Shown: one piece after another, positions 33,097-44,898 of the stretch | How positions within the stretch are numbered: the first letter of the stretch is position 1 | How the letters are laid out: each line of letters starts with the position of its first letter | Origin: Voacanga thouarsii | Lineage: Eukaryota > Streptophyta > Magnoliopsida > Gentianales > Apocynaceae | NCBI GenBank assembly: GCA_026120185.1 | Contig: JANUWF010001819.1 | Span: 1,364,001-1,428,000 of the forward strand | Reading direction: 5' to 3' | DNA length: 64,000 bases | Program-made: the position numbers and the translations under genes | The notes under the pieces: model-generated | What the model was told of the DNA's origin: nothing | Databases searched by the model: none | The model's input: only the letters and a program-made list of their open reading frames with translations

Positions 33097-33577
33097 GCTC
33101 AAAGCAATAACCTTGCATCTTATTACATAAATCAAGTGTCTTTTATTAAGAGCTCCTTCTAAATTATACCAATACCCAGTGGATCTTTTGTAACCTAACT
33201 ACTTTACTAAGTGGTCTAAACCACAAAGTGAAATCTATTCATATTGTAGTATTCGTAATAGTCAACTTCACTACCCATATAATCTATAATTGTCTTTTGT
33301 ACCCATATTTTACCCCCATGATGCCATTGGACAGTGAAGCCACCTGAGTTCGGACTTAAAATTGACAAAGAAAAAACGGGATTATAAAAATTTAATCTTA
33401 AACCTCATAACTTGCTCGTCTTTTCAGACTATACAATGAATACATAACTATAACAAACAGCACCAAAAAAAAAAAAAACTGTTTTGACTTGCACTTCTAC
33501 AGCCGCATAATCGGGTGTGCATAAATATGAGATTTCAATTTAAAAACTAACCCAGGCAAATACAGTCAATTCACTAG
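33097..33577. other. Unassigned sequence next to the truncated copia element
   Basis: No open frame or domain is seen. An A-rich tract lies near 33465-33478. It may be decayed LTR or intergenic DNA. Confidence 0.5.
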
Positions 33578-33895
33578 AGATCCTCTCCCCCAAATCCCTC
33601 TCCGTCCTCTTTTTCACTTGTAAGGGTTTTTCAACTGTCCCTCCCACTATCTTTTTTTTATTTTTTTATTTTCTAAATAAAAGTTTATTATTTATATATT
33701 TTTAAATAAAAGTTTATTACGAGATTATTTACATTTATTATTTAAAATTATTTATTTATTTTAAAATAAAAGTTTATTAGTTATATTATAAAAGTTTATT
33801 TTTATTTAAAAAATAAATAAAGATGATGAAAGGGATACTTTGTAAAATCTTTGAGAGTTAGGGAGAAAATGGAGGAGGGATTTGGGGAGGAGCCG
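33578..33895. mobile_element. Probable MITE with inverted ends
   Basis: TCCCCCAAATCCCTC near 33587-33601 faces GAGGGATTTGGGGAGGAG near 33875-33892 in inverted orientation around an AT-rich core of about 320 bp. The target duplication is not clear, so the superfamily is unassigned. Confidence 0.5.
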
Positions 33896-34480
33896 TAAAA
33901 AAAGAAATTTTTTTTAGCAGGTTGACTAAAAGACAGACGGACATTTTCTATGCAAACACACAAAGACCCATAAAGAATTCTTGTTTTTCAAATTGACGGA
34001 ACACAAAACGCTAAAAATTGTACTGGATATTTAAAGTAGGGATATTGAAGCTTGCTATATACGATCAGGGCATGACAATTTGATAAATATTTTTAATAAT
34101 TTTAAAAATATTATATACGATTACATAAACATTATACACAATTAAATAAATATTAAATTAAAATAAAGTTATTTATAATTATCAAAACAATATTGTTCTA
34201 CTAAAAAAATTTACGTGCAATTATTTTTTTTATTGTTAAATTATTATTATTTTTAATTTAAACTATTAAATTACCGTGTAAGTTCTGTGCATAACTTGTG
34301 CGGCCCAAATCCGCTATATACAATACCCTCAGTGTTCGTGCCAAAATCACTTCATAGATACATGCTTCAATATTTTTGGTTTGTCGATCTTTGATAATTG
34401 TTACCAATTGATTTCAATTTGTTCATGTCCATTCAATTGGACGAAAGTATATTATCCTTTGAGGATTTTGTGGGGTTGAT
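33896..34480. other. AT-rich intergenic stretch
   Basis: No gene or repeat end is recognised here. Confidence 0.5.
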
Positions 34481-34770
34481 GTAAGATTACATATACAATT
34501 TAACAAATAGTACACAAATTAAGAAATTATTAAAATTTATATAATTATAATAGAAAATTATTATTATATTTCTAAATAAAAATAAATTTTCATTAATTAA
34601 ATTGAAAATACATACATATTTAATGAGTCAAATATTTATAGAGTAGTTGAATGAGAAGTAAATTAAGAATATACGTAATAAATGTATTCTTAATTTGTAA
34701 AATTGACAAGTATTTTGGTACAATAAAAATAGAAAATTTTGATATCTTTTTTAAGATAAAGAGAGTATAA
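34481..34770 (-). mobile_element. Stowaway-like MITE, decayed copy
   Basis: It is the reverse-complement relative of 53472-53773. The shared core includes AAATTTATATAATTATAATA near 34534 and AAATTGACAAGTATTTTGG near 34700. One end keeps AAGATAAAGAGAGTA; the other has lost the CTCCCTCC-type terminus. Confidence 0.6.
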
Positions 34771-35346
34771 ATTAGGATAAATGAATTTTGGAGTTGAATC
34801 GTAACCTTACTAAATTAGGTTAAATGAATATGGGTTCGAGTTAGTTAAATCTAATTACCTGTCAGGTAGATTGGCGTGTGCAGAGCAGGTTGGTTATTTT
34901 AGGAGAGAATATGTATTGACATTTATACCTCTTGGATAGTTACCATGTGCTGATGTGCCTAGTCTGTAGCTCACACCACCAGACGCTAGCATGTGAGGTG
35001 GTGCGATAGAAATGATAAAACGTAAATAATTTATGATTATTGAAAACAAATTTTATGGATAATTTTGAAAAATATAAATTATTAAATAATATCTATAGTC
35101 ATTTCTCTTAAAATTAAAATATTAAAATAGAAATAAAAATTATATTGAAACAAACAAAAAATTAAAAATCTCGATCTTACTTTGTCTTTTAATATGCTGA
35201 TCCGTCTCTGACCAATTACTGCAATGGCAAGAGGTTGGGATTCCTAAACCATCCTATTGGAGACAAAATCATCCCCATCTAACCCCATCTCTAAGCGGGC
35301 TATAAGGAGAAAAATCTTTAATGGAATTTAAAATTAATGAGAAATT
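34771..35346. other. Intergenic stretch, nothing recognised
   Basis: A few GC-richer words (near 34870-35000) break the AT-rich text, but no coding frame, RNA gene or repeat boundary is supported. Confidence 0.45.
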
Positions 35347-35402
35347 GGAGCAGAAATAGGGGATAAATTTGCTGCTGTGAATTTATCCCCTATTGATGCT
35401 CC
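35347..35402. repeat. Imperfect hairpin at the start of the RNase H-like fragment
   Basis: GGAGCAGAAATAGGGGATAA faces TTATCCCCTATTGATGCTCC around a loop near TGCTGCTG. The arms are about 23 bases with one or two mismatches. Confidence 0.75.
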
Positions 35403-35822
35403 AGTTTCTCATTTGCCTTCTATTTGGAGGCCTTCAGGACTTAGGTTTGTTAAGATTGATTTTGATGGTTTGCTTGCTTCTATTGCTGTTGTTGGAGGGT
35501 TTGTTCCAGACTCCTCATGTGGGATTCTTTGTACTTCTGCACAAAAAATCAATTTCTTTGACAATGTTGAGTGCACAGAAGCTTATGCCATTCTTCTTGG
35601 TATTCGTTTGGCTGCTATGCATAAGTTTCCACACGTGATTTTAGAAGGTAACTACATTAATGTTGTTTGAAAGTTGAATAACTCCATCTATTTATCCTCA
35701 ATTGGTCATTTAATTGAGGTGATTAAGGATATGTTGCAAACTTTAGATCCTTTCTGTCGAGAGGAGAATAAACCTACTTATTTACTAGCTCGTACTGGTT
35801 TAGAATCCCTTTATCCGTTATA
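35377..35822 (+). pseudogene. RNase H-like (RVT_3 type) fragment
   Basis: The frame from 35377 reads WRPSGLRFVKIDFDGLLASI, then CGILCTSAQ, CTEAYAILLGIRLAAMHKF and HVILEGNYINVV. This is the order of the plant RNase H-like domain found in non-LTR retroelement proteins and small host genes: Asp in the KIDFDG strand, Glu in the EAYAI helix, and an Asn where the third acidic residue (EGD) is expected. A TGA at 35668-35670 is followed by in-frame continuation (HLIEVIKDMLQTLDPFCREE, stop near 35822). The upstream reverse transcriptase part is absent. It is either a truncated LINE 3' end or a decayed host copy. Confidence 0.7.
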
Positions 35823-35829
35823 ATGGTAT

Positions 35830-36052
35830 ATGGATAATCATCTGATATATTTTTTGTCATTTTGGCAAATTCTTTATAGAATTTTTTTCTTTTTTTCTTT
35901 AAAAAAGAATTTAAAAATTAAAATAAGTAGAAAACTTTATACTAGAAAAAATTAATAAATTTATAACAAGAATTTAAAAAATTCATAATAAAATAATTTA
36001 GTTCTAAAATACAATTTTAAATGATAAATAAAATATATTAAAATTTAACATC

Positions 36053-36122
<70 letters not shown>

Positions 36123-37188
36123 TAACAAGTTACAAAAATAGAGTAAAATTTTAAAAAACTAAATTTCTCAATCTAATTTCATTCATTCAATATTCAAGAA
36201 AATTTGTAAAAAAAAAATTAAATATGAAAATCTTTTAATTTTACACAATCAAATATTTCTTAAATTTTATTTTAAAAGTAAAATAGAAAAGCTTTTCTAA
36301 AAATATTACCTCTTCTCAACTTAGATTATGATATTTCTTTTAGAAAAATTTAAAAGTATTTGATTATTTATTATATTTTAAATTATATGAATATACTCTT
36401 AAAATAAATTAATTATAAATCATTTTATAAATATAAATATATTTATATACTTTTAAAAATATATATATGTATAATACATATTAATATAAAATTAATATGT
36501 ACAACTATAAAAAATAAAAAATTAGAGAACAAGTTAGGGTTGGGCGGGACATATTGATAAAAATACAATCACTGTCCATATTTTGCTTCTACTTGGTAGA
36601 TTGAGGAATAGAGTTTGGTTTCATCTCTATCCTTGTCTAAATTTGAGTTTTCGAATCGGATTCCTAATTTAAATAAAAATATTATTATTTTTAATTAAAA
36701 AATAAGAGTTTTATGATAAAAATATTATAGAATACGTTATTAAAAATGTTAAAGATGTTTCGACACTAAAAAAAAAATATATATATATATATTATTTTGT
36801 TGATTGTGATATACATTTCAATCTCTTCTCATTGTAGAACGAAAAAATCTTTAAGATGTCTTTTTATTTTGATAGGAATTTCATTTTACAACTTTAAGAG
36901 ATGGACAGCAGGAATGTTAGTATTTAACGATAATTCTCTCAGAATTGTTAGACATGAGGCACAAAAGTCTTGAAAAATGTAGAGTATTTTTTTATTATGA
37001 AAAATGTAGTACTAATATTGAAGAAAACCCCAAATGGGAAAAGATAAATAATTTTGACACGTCTCATGTAAACCCTAGTAGTACATAAATTCCATGCCTC
37101 TGTGAGTTTAACCCCAACCCGTCAGTGCTCAATTTCCAAGTATACATTTTCGTATGCCGGAAAAACCTGTCGCCGGGAAGAATCGACA
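35830..37188. other. AT-rich upstream region of the OSCP pseudogene
   Basis: Mostly homopolymeric AT text with a trinucleotide microsatellite at 36053-36121 and a TA run near 36778-36790. The last 100 bp are GC-richer and would be the 5' untranslated region of the OSCP gene. Confidence 0.5.
36053..36121 (+). repeat. (ATA)n microsatellite
   Basis: About 23 perfect AAT/ATA units run in a row between AT-rich flanks. Confidence 0.95.
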
Positions 37189-37971
37189 ATGGCAATGGCG
37201 GCTGGGCGTCTGAGATCAGACCTTCCTCTTCTCCGTAAGATCGTTAGGGCCGATTCTGTGTCTTCTTCAAATCAAAGATCTACTGCTCTTCATCGGGCCC
37301 TGCTCTGTCCTTCCATCACCAATCATGAGGTACAAGATTTAGGCTTTTATTTTTTCACATTGTTTGCCAACTGTTTTCTGTTAAATTTTTTAGCTATTTA
37401 CTGGAAGGAATGCGGGAAATTTTTGGATTCAAAATTAGGCATTTCAGATTGGACGTGGAATGGCGTTGGCTTGTAGGGTTTTTATTGTTCTTTTTTTTTT
37501 TTTCTTTATCTTCTTTTCTTTTCCCCCTTTGATCATTCAACAATATTTTGTGCTGATTTAGGTTATATTAACTCTAGTAGTTGGGGGTTTTGGTTCGCGT
37601 TTGTTGTTTGCCTTATATAAAGTTTTCTATCTTATTTGAGACTGGGATGATTATGTTTCAAATTGGGGGGGTTTTTATTTATTTCCGAAAAGTTCAAAGG
37701 CTCTTATGGTTTCCATCACATCTTGTATTCTCAAGAAAGAAAAAAAGAAAAGAAAGTCAATAAAATTCTGGGCTATTAAGAGACCGGATTGAATGGTGCG
37801 TTTACCATCTCAATAGATAGATTTATAGCAATGGATTGGAAATGGATTATTAGGAAAGATCTTTTGGCAAATAGGAGTCTGATGATCCTTATCAGAATAT
37901 AATAGCTAACCAAACTTCCAATGAAATTCCAAGCTCAGAAGGTTAAATTCATTGAAAAGTCATCATATATA

Positions 37972-38632
37972 TATTTCAGAATTACAGAATTTGGATGAAT
38001 TAAAGACAGAAGATTATATCAGACGAAGGAAATACAAGGATAAAGAAGACTCTTCAGAATGTCTGAAGTTTCTGCAAATTTATTCTCTCGATGCTACCTC
38101 CTTCTTTAACAAAACCTTTATACTTCCTACAAAATCATCACAGCCATCCCTTCCTCCAAACCCTCCGGTTCAGGAATCTGAACTTTCAATTCCCTCTGCA
38201 ATTTCACCTCTGCTTTACCCCACTCAAAGAAGAAGGTAAACAGTAACTATTTTAACCGTTGGGAATTTACCGTTGCTTCTCCTCATTTTTTAACAATTTG
38301 CAGCAAAAAATGACACCGTTTCATTAAACCCATCTGGAGTTGGTTCTCAAGCCGATCCGGCAACCTCTTCTTTAACTACCAAACTGAATTTCAAACCTTT
38401 GGGTTCTCTGTATCATAACAAGGAGTCAAAGAGGAAGAAGGTGAACTGTAACTATTTTAACCGTTGAGAATTTACCGTTGCTTCTCATTTTTTAACAATT
38501 TGCAGCAAGAAACGACACCGTTTCATTAAACCCATCTGGAGTTGGTTCACAACCTGATTCGGCAACCTCTTCTTTAACTACCAAACTGAATTTCAAACCT
38601 CTGGGTTCTCTGTATCATAACAAGGAGTAAAA
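37972..38632 (+). pseudogene. Exon-like block within OSCP intron 1, with a duplicated exon
   Basis: A candidate exon opens after TATTTCAG (about 37979) and runs to GAAG|GT at 38235, reading DELKTEDYIRRRKYKDKEDS then ECLKFLQIYSLDATSFF and a Pro/Ser-rich tail. Two further exon-like units follow CAG acceptors near 38304 and 38506 and share KNDTVSLNPSGVGS and LNFKPLGSLYHNKE. The second ends with an in-frame TAA directly after HNKE. The two units and their upstream introns are a tandem duplication of about 202 bp (38227-38428 and 38429-38631). I do not recognise the protein. It sits where the OSCP central exons should be, in the same orientation. Confidence 0.5.
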
Positions 38633-39199
38633 TGTAGAGGACATTTTTTTGATATCTTATGTTTCCCTCATTCTTTTCAAGGGATGCTAAGTCCTTATAA
38701 ATGTATTTGTTCCATATAGATGTAGTCTTTATCTAAAGGGGAAGGGAATGAATCATGTTCTTCTTTTGCCATCCTGGGGTTGATGAAAAACAGCATATTG
38801 GAATGCTAGTTGCTCTTTCTTCTGCTTGCCCTCCTCCTTTGCTTGCTGCATGTTTGCTTTTAGCATCTTTTGCCTTCTTTCAAATTTCATTTTCCTTGCT
38901 GTTGTTTAGGTCAGTTGATGTTGCTTGGTGTTTGTTCATTGTCATGGTTGGTCCTTGTTGCAAGCAACGGTTTTCTCTGCTACTGGGAAGATCTGTCTAA
39001 ACTTTGTCCTGTGATGCTTAGTATAGAAGCTTCTGGACTCTAGATATTCTCCTTCCTTAACTTTTATGTTTAAAATGAATCTATAGCATTGGTCATTCTG
39101 TTGTATCAAAGGAAGTCTCTGCACTGAAATGATAAATTGATCATTGCAGCAGAATATCATAGATAACATGAAAATACATTGTTCTTTTTGGGGAAAATT

Positions 39200-39590
39200 G
39201 TTATCTTAATGTTTATTTGGTAACTCAATTAAGCACTTAAAATTAATTAATTAAATATTTATTTCATTAAGTACATTTGATAACGGATAATATTAAGTAC
39301 TTAATTAAGTGTATTTTATAATATATTTTTGTTATCACGTAATTAGTTAAGACATACTAAAATCTTATAATAAATTTTAAGTGAAATGAAAGTTATTTAA
39401 GTTTGAAATCTGAATATGTTAAATTGTCATCTAATTATAAATATTCTTTTAATTTAATTTAAACTATAATAAAATATGGTGTAAAAATAAATTGTAATTA
39501 AATCAAACTTCAGATTTCAGAATTCAGACTGTAGTTTTCAGAATTCAGTAGTTCATATCAGTCTTATCAAATAAGCTCTTATTATTTTTT
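39200..39590. mobile_element. Possible MITE in an OSCP intron
   Basis: An AT-rich insert runs from TTTATTTGGTAACTC near 39212 to CTTATCAAATAAGCTC near 39562, with repeated TTCAGAATTCAG words near 39525-39550. The ends look inverted (TTTGGTAA against TTATCAAA). The superfamily and target duplication are uncertain. Confidence 0.35.
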
Positions 39591-41974
39591 GCTTTTGAAT
39601 GTTTTTTTAGGAGAAAACATGTGAACATGTATCTCAATGTGTGTGTGTGTGTGTGTGTATAAAATACATATGTATGCATGTATATGATGATGATTTGAAG
39701 TTTTAGATAAGCTACTCATTGATGCGTAATAGATCCATTTGAATTCAACCAGTTTGTTGGCATCTTCTAAACAATTATTTTTATGGTTTCTCTGTCCTTT
39801 TCTGTTCCTCGTTAACTGAATACTTGACTTTGTGCCTAAATTTAGTGTATTTGTTTTCCTCTAATTCTTTCGATATTTGTTAGTAAATGTTTCACCTTAT
39901 TTGGAACAGTGATTTTTGCTGAAAATGGAAGGCTGAGACACTTAGAGAGCATAGCAAAGAGATTTACAGAGTTGAACATGGCACATAGGGGAGAAGTCAA
40001 GGCCATTGTAACATCTGTGATAGCGAGTTCCCCCCCCCCTTCTTTCTCTTGAATATATAGATTAGTGCTGTTAGTTTCCATTTCTTGGACAAATTTTGCG
40101 TAAAAGTGAACTTCCAATTCTTGGTCCAAGCATATCCTTGTGTGCGTGCATCCTTTTATGAAAATTTATTTTGGATTGTTTTCCTTTGATGTTTCCATTT
40201 CCGAAAGACTCAAAACAAATGCTTGTCAACATTATTACTGATTCTGTTGATTGCTTTTGTTGAAATATTCTTTGCTAAAATTGAAGCAGCCCTACTTATT
40301 AGTGCAAGACTATTTTGATCTTTTGCTATAAATGTCTTTTTCATCAATTGGATCTGTGTATCCCCTTTCTTCTTTCTTCTTACTTTTCAATTCCCCCCCC
40401 CTTTTTTTCTCTGGGTTCTGTTATCTACTAACATCAAAAAGCCATTACTTGCGATTTGGAAATTCCATCTTTGGAGTCCATTGTAGAACCTCTGTTCTAA
40501 ATGCAATCTTATTCGATGAAGTTTTATAAATTGTTAATATTTAAGATAAGGTAGGGAACATCTGTGGGGCCATAACATACTTGTTTACTCGTCTTGTTTA
40601 TTAGGTGAAAAAATTGTATCATGAAGAATGTCTTGATTTTGAGATTCTTTTAGATTCATCTGCATTTTAGAACACCAATCAGTATCTGTGGAATCTAAAA
40701 TATTTAGTCTGGTACTCGAATAATGGGCATTTATGGTTTTCTGGCCTGTACATGGTGTGAGACTTGAGATATTTCTCAGAAATTTATTGGGATATGAACA
40801 GCTTGGTCAAATTTGATTTTACAAATGCTTTCTCATGCTTGTTATAAAAAGAGAGTTGCTACAAACCTCTAGTGGTAATGTTTGAAGAATGCTGCCCACA
40901 TTGTGAAACTTTTTCAAACACTTAGAAGCTATATAATTATAATTTTATATTTGCTTCTCCAATGCGAAGATATTCTACCTTCCCACCCCCCACCAAATGA
41001 ATTTGTTTCATACCTGTAGGATGTGCTGAATTATCAGAGTTGATGGTACACAAATTAAGATTGCTTAGCAGTAGTCATATGGACTTATAGATTTTCGTGT
41101 GAAGCGATAGATTTACTTTTTTGTTTTTGTATGCTATTATATTTGGGGTACAGCAGAAATATGCTGCTTTAGATTTCAAGGATAACATGATTAACTAGTG
41201 TAGTTGGGAGTAAGATGGTTGTAATTTATATTGGTTTCCTTCTGGAGTATTGTGATGTGCTTAAGCAAGTAGATAGAGTGAAATCCCTCCAACTTGTGTG
41301 TCCAAGCTCAATGTAAGTCTCACACCCCTGGAATGGGAAACAAGAACAAAAAAATAGAAATTACCAAATTAACATGTCTTGGAGTGGATACAAAGCCCTA
41401 GCCCCTAAACCCTGAATGCATACACTTGCCACCTCAAAATGTGAAAAAAGGAAGGAAAAATATCAAAGGTAGGAAGAAGAAAAGCTTAAAGTGGAAAGAT
41501 AAGCTATGATACATATCTTGATTGATATCTTGTGAACCTTGGATATCTTGTGAACCTTGACTATATATAATTTGGTGAGAGAGTCCCATGAAGACTTTTT
41601 TGAAATTTTTGCTAATTTTAATTATCTGCCTTTTCTGCAGCCCGGCCCCTCCAGAAGAGGAGAAAGAGTAAAGGGAAACACTACAGGATGTTATTGGACA
41701 AGGGAAGAAGGTTAAGCTTGAACAGAAAGTAAGCACAGATTCAAAATTCTTGTTCTTCGCGAAGAAGTTTTATGTGGCTATTTTATTATGTTATTTCTAG
41801 CTTCATCTGCATAAATGTTTCTAACGTTGCTTTGAATATTGCCAGATTGATCCTAACATTCTTGGTGGACTTGTGGTGGAATTCAGTCAGAAGGTCTTTG
41901 ACATGTCCATAAGGACAAGGGCACGCCAAATGGAAAGATTCCTGAGAGACCCTATCAAGTTTGACCGCTTCTGA

Positions 41975-42367
41975 ACTGCTGTAACTTCTCCTAGACCCCA
42001 ATCTATATTTACAAAGATAAAGTACTTATTCCTTCAGATTGGCCTCCTTCCGGTCCCTGTTTTTCAATTTGATATTATCTCCTGGTTGGAAATAAATGTA
42101 ACTCTTGATGAGATGGATTTCGAGCCTACTGCTTTTTGAGATCATAAATTATCAGAGAACGTGTTCAACCATCTTTATTGCTGCATTTTAAATTGTATTC
42201 TGTTCGACTTTTGTGGCCGTGCTATGTCCTGTAAACCCGTATGGTTTTGTTATATATTAATCTATTGCACAGAAAAGGATTACGATCACTTTTTGGATTA
42301 ATCTGTGTTTAAGATGGATTAATTGGATATGACACGTCCCCGCACTGTTTTTACTCCTTACTTTAGA
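41975..42367. other. OSCP 3' flank
   Basis: This has the look of a 3' untranslated region (TTTGTTATATATTAATC near 42247) and holds no other gene. Confidence 0.5.
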
Positions 42368-43279
42368 TAATAAGACTTATCAATCTTTTAACTATTTCGA
42401 ATTTTAACTTTTAATTTTTATTAATCTTTCAACTATTTTGAATTTTATCTTTTAACTTTCAATTAAAAGAAACGTAAAATGATTTTTTAAATTTTTAAAT
42501 ATTAAAATCTTTGTCTTAGTATTAACATTTTGTTTGTCTGTTATAGATCAACAGTTACTTGGTAATTTTTAAAGATATTTTGATAAATTTATATTTTCAA
42601 ATTAAAAATATGTCATTATTTTATATTTATTTATTTTAAAATAATTTTTTATCTTTTTTCCTTTCTTTTCTTCTTCTATTTTCCTCTTCTTGCCGCTACA
42701 ATTCCAATACTCCGGAATAAATAAATTTGTCCCCTTCTTTTGGTCTATTCCCCAATCCCGTAGAACCTTATCGGTTATTTCCGTCTCCAACCTCTCTGTC
42801 TCTCGCCATTTTTGCAACTCTTTTTAATTTCACTCTTCTTTTGCTGAATAAAACATTGCCAATCACTTCAGTAGCGGGAACAGGAGAAATGGAGCATTGC
42901 CAATCACATCGGTCACCCCAACCCCGACCTTAACCTCTACACTCTCTGCTTCGCAAACGCAAAACCCTAGATTCAAACCCAAGCTCCGACGCCGATTCAA
43001 ATTACCCCATCCTCAGCGTGGACCACATTTCCTTCCTGCAAACTGCCACCAACAAAACAAACTGACTCCATTGTCACTACCATCCACGGCGGCGATCAGA
43101 GACCTCCGAGACCTCTGCGGTTCAAGTTCCATGGGATATGGACCGAATCCCGTGAGAGACCTTCTCGATTGCGGGTCCAAGAATCTTGATTTTGATTGTC
43201 ATGCTGATTTTGATTCGGATCCTACTATCTAGGGGTCAGCAACTGGAATGGTAAGGAAGGAAGAGCAAGGTTGCAATGG
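42368..43279 (+). other. Left flank of the MULE: AT-rich inverted repeat and an unidentified coding-like fragment
   Basis: The first 300 bp (TTTTAACTATTTCGAATTTT near 42388) match in inverted orientation the text near 53080-53260 (ACTATTTCGAATTTTAA when reversed). From about 42880 to 43240 the base composition turns GC-rich and CpG-containing, like an exon, and a 111-codon frame (42897-43232) is open. I do not recognise it, and another frame looks equally coding-like. Immediately left of the target site the minus strand appears to continue the PPR reading frame found at 52672-52880. Confidence 0.45.
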
Positions 43280-43289
43280 GTTTTGCGAG

Positions 43290-43484
43290 GGGCAATTCTT
43301 AGGTGCACCCGATGTACGGCTTCACCTGTGTATCGGGTGGGCCCAGGAATACTCAAATGATGACACTTGTCTCACTTCAATATTTTTTTTCAAAAATTCA
43401 AGAGAGACATTTTCTGTGTTTTTTTCATTTTTTTCGTTGACCATAGTTAATCATAGTTATCAAAATTTTCACTCATCCCGCCAC
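43290..43484 (+). repeat. MULE left terminal inverted repeat
   Basis: It aligns with the reverse complement of 52477-52671 through CAAAATTTTCACTCATCCCG. Differences are scattered, many of them transitions. Confidence 0.9.
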
Positions 43485-44898
43485 AGAGTATCTCTATCAC
43501 TCTCTTTCTCTTCAATTCAAATATGGGAAATCACTCTCTGTCACGAACTCATTTCCGAAATCTCTCTGTCACGAACTCACTCTTTCTCACTCTCTCTGTC
43601 ATGAACCAAATCCCTGTCTCTCTCTCTTTCCTCCCACCTCCGAGAAATCTAACTCCACCCTCTTCGTTAAAGGTTTTGTCGGTACCTTCCACTGCAATTG
43701 TTTGAAGGCAGACATGGGCGTCAATAATTTCACATAAAGATTCAATTTTTTTGGTGTATCAGATGATTGCTGGGCTGAATCCGATCGTGATGACGAGGTT
43801 AGTGTACTAAATCTCTAGTTTTTCAGTACATTTTTCAGAAGTTCGAGTACTTCTCACTCCCGAGTCTTTACCTCCCAACCCCCAATGCGTAAAGTTTTTC
43901 AATAAACTTTTTCACCTTAAATTTCTTTGGCAACGGCTGAAATCTTTTCAAGTGGTCATGCAAAGCTTGGTTAGGAATACTACAACATAGGTACGACATA
44001 TAAAGATTCAATTTTTTCGTTTATCAGTTGATTGCTGGTCTCAATCCGAGGTTAAATTCCTATGTTGTATTCCTGTACCCAATGTTATAATGCTCATTTG
44101 AGTTCTTGATAATTACGTTGTAGAAATCTAATATTGTCTGAGTTTTGAGTTTCAGTGGCTGATTGAGTGACTGATTTTGTTGTCTTATTCTGATTTTGAG
44201 TTTAGAAATCTAATTGTGTTTAAGTGACTGAATGAGTTTGATATAATATCAGTAACCCCCAGTTCTGAATTTTGTTATCTTATTCTGATTCTTATCAGTA
44301 GCTCCTAGTTTGAGTGACTGAATGAATTTTGGAATGTGTTGTGTGGCTGATTTAGCATGGACTAATGCAATTTACAGAGTCTTTCTTTCTCTGGCCTGTG
44401 TAGTTGTATTTACTCAGTAGTGGTAAACTGAGATATATTTATGTGTCTTCTGCGGAATTGTATTGAATATGAAGCATGGATTCTTCCATTAAAAGGTCCT
44501 TCATTTTAATGCATGTGCAGCACAAAAAAGCCTGATAAAATAGTAACTATATTAGGAGTTCATTTTATTTCCAAGAATTTGAGTGCTTTTGACTGGATAG
44601 GGAAAACATATTCATTCTTCATATCTTTGTATTTCAAATTATATGAAGGGTTTGTATTATAGAAGCTAGCTGGATGTGTAAAGAGTACATAATGGCATCT
44701 TAGAACGGACATGTTATTTGAACTTTCTAAGAATGTGGAAATTGTGGTCAAGCAACTTCTCAAATGAATGTTAGATTCGTTTGAGTTTTTTGAGTGTTAG
44801 AAGCAGCTTCTCAAATGAATGTACTTTCGGACATTGTAATCATGAAGTGATTCTAGTTATTTGAGGTTTTTTTTTTTTTTTTTTTTGCTGTGCAGTGA

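Larger units (their letters stand above)
37189..41974 (+). pseudogene. Mitochondrial ATP synthase subunit O (OSCP) pseudogene
   Basis: OSCP links the F1 head to the peripheral stalk of mitochondrial ATP synthase. Exon 1 (37189-37329) encodes 47 residues with an Arg/Ser-rich mitochondrial presequence (MAMAAGRLRSDLPLLRKIVR) and ends at a GT donor. A later exon (about 39910-40022) gives FAENGRLRHLESIAKRF and MAHRGEVKAIVTSVIA. The next (41640-41728) gives PEEEK, a TAA stop, then TLQDVIGQGKKVKLEQK before GT. The last (41846-41974) reads IDPNILGGLVVEFSQKVFDM through RARQMERFLRDPIKFDRF and a stop. The central exons (about 100 residues, including NYATA and the long helical N-domain) are absent. The donor after 40022 is lost (GAGTTCC). 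Together these lesions exclude a working product. Confidence 0.88.

Noticed and set aside
36053..36121. Regular short repeat considered as an array of functional units
   Set aside because: It is a plain (ATA)n microsatellite without spacers; CRISPR arrays are not expected in plant nuclear DNA.
43248..43604. 118-codon plus-strand frame
   Set aside because: It begins in flanking DNA, crosses the MULE target site and continues through the terminal inverted repeat and CT-rich text.
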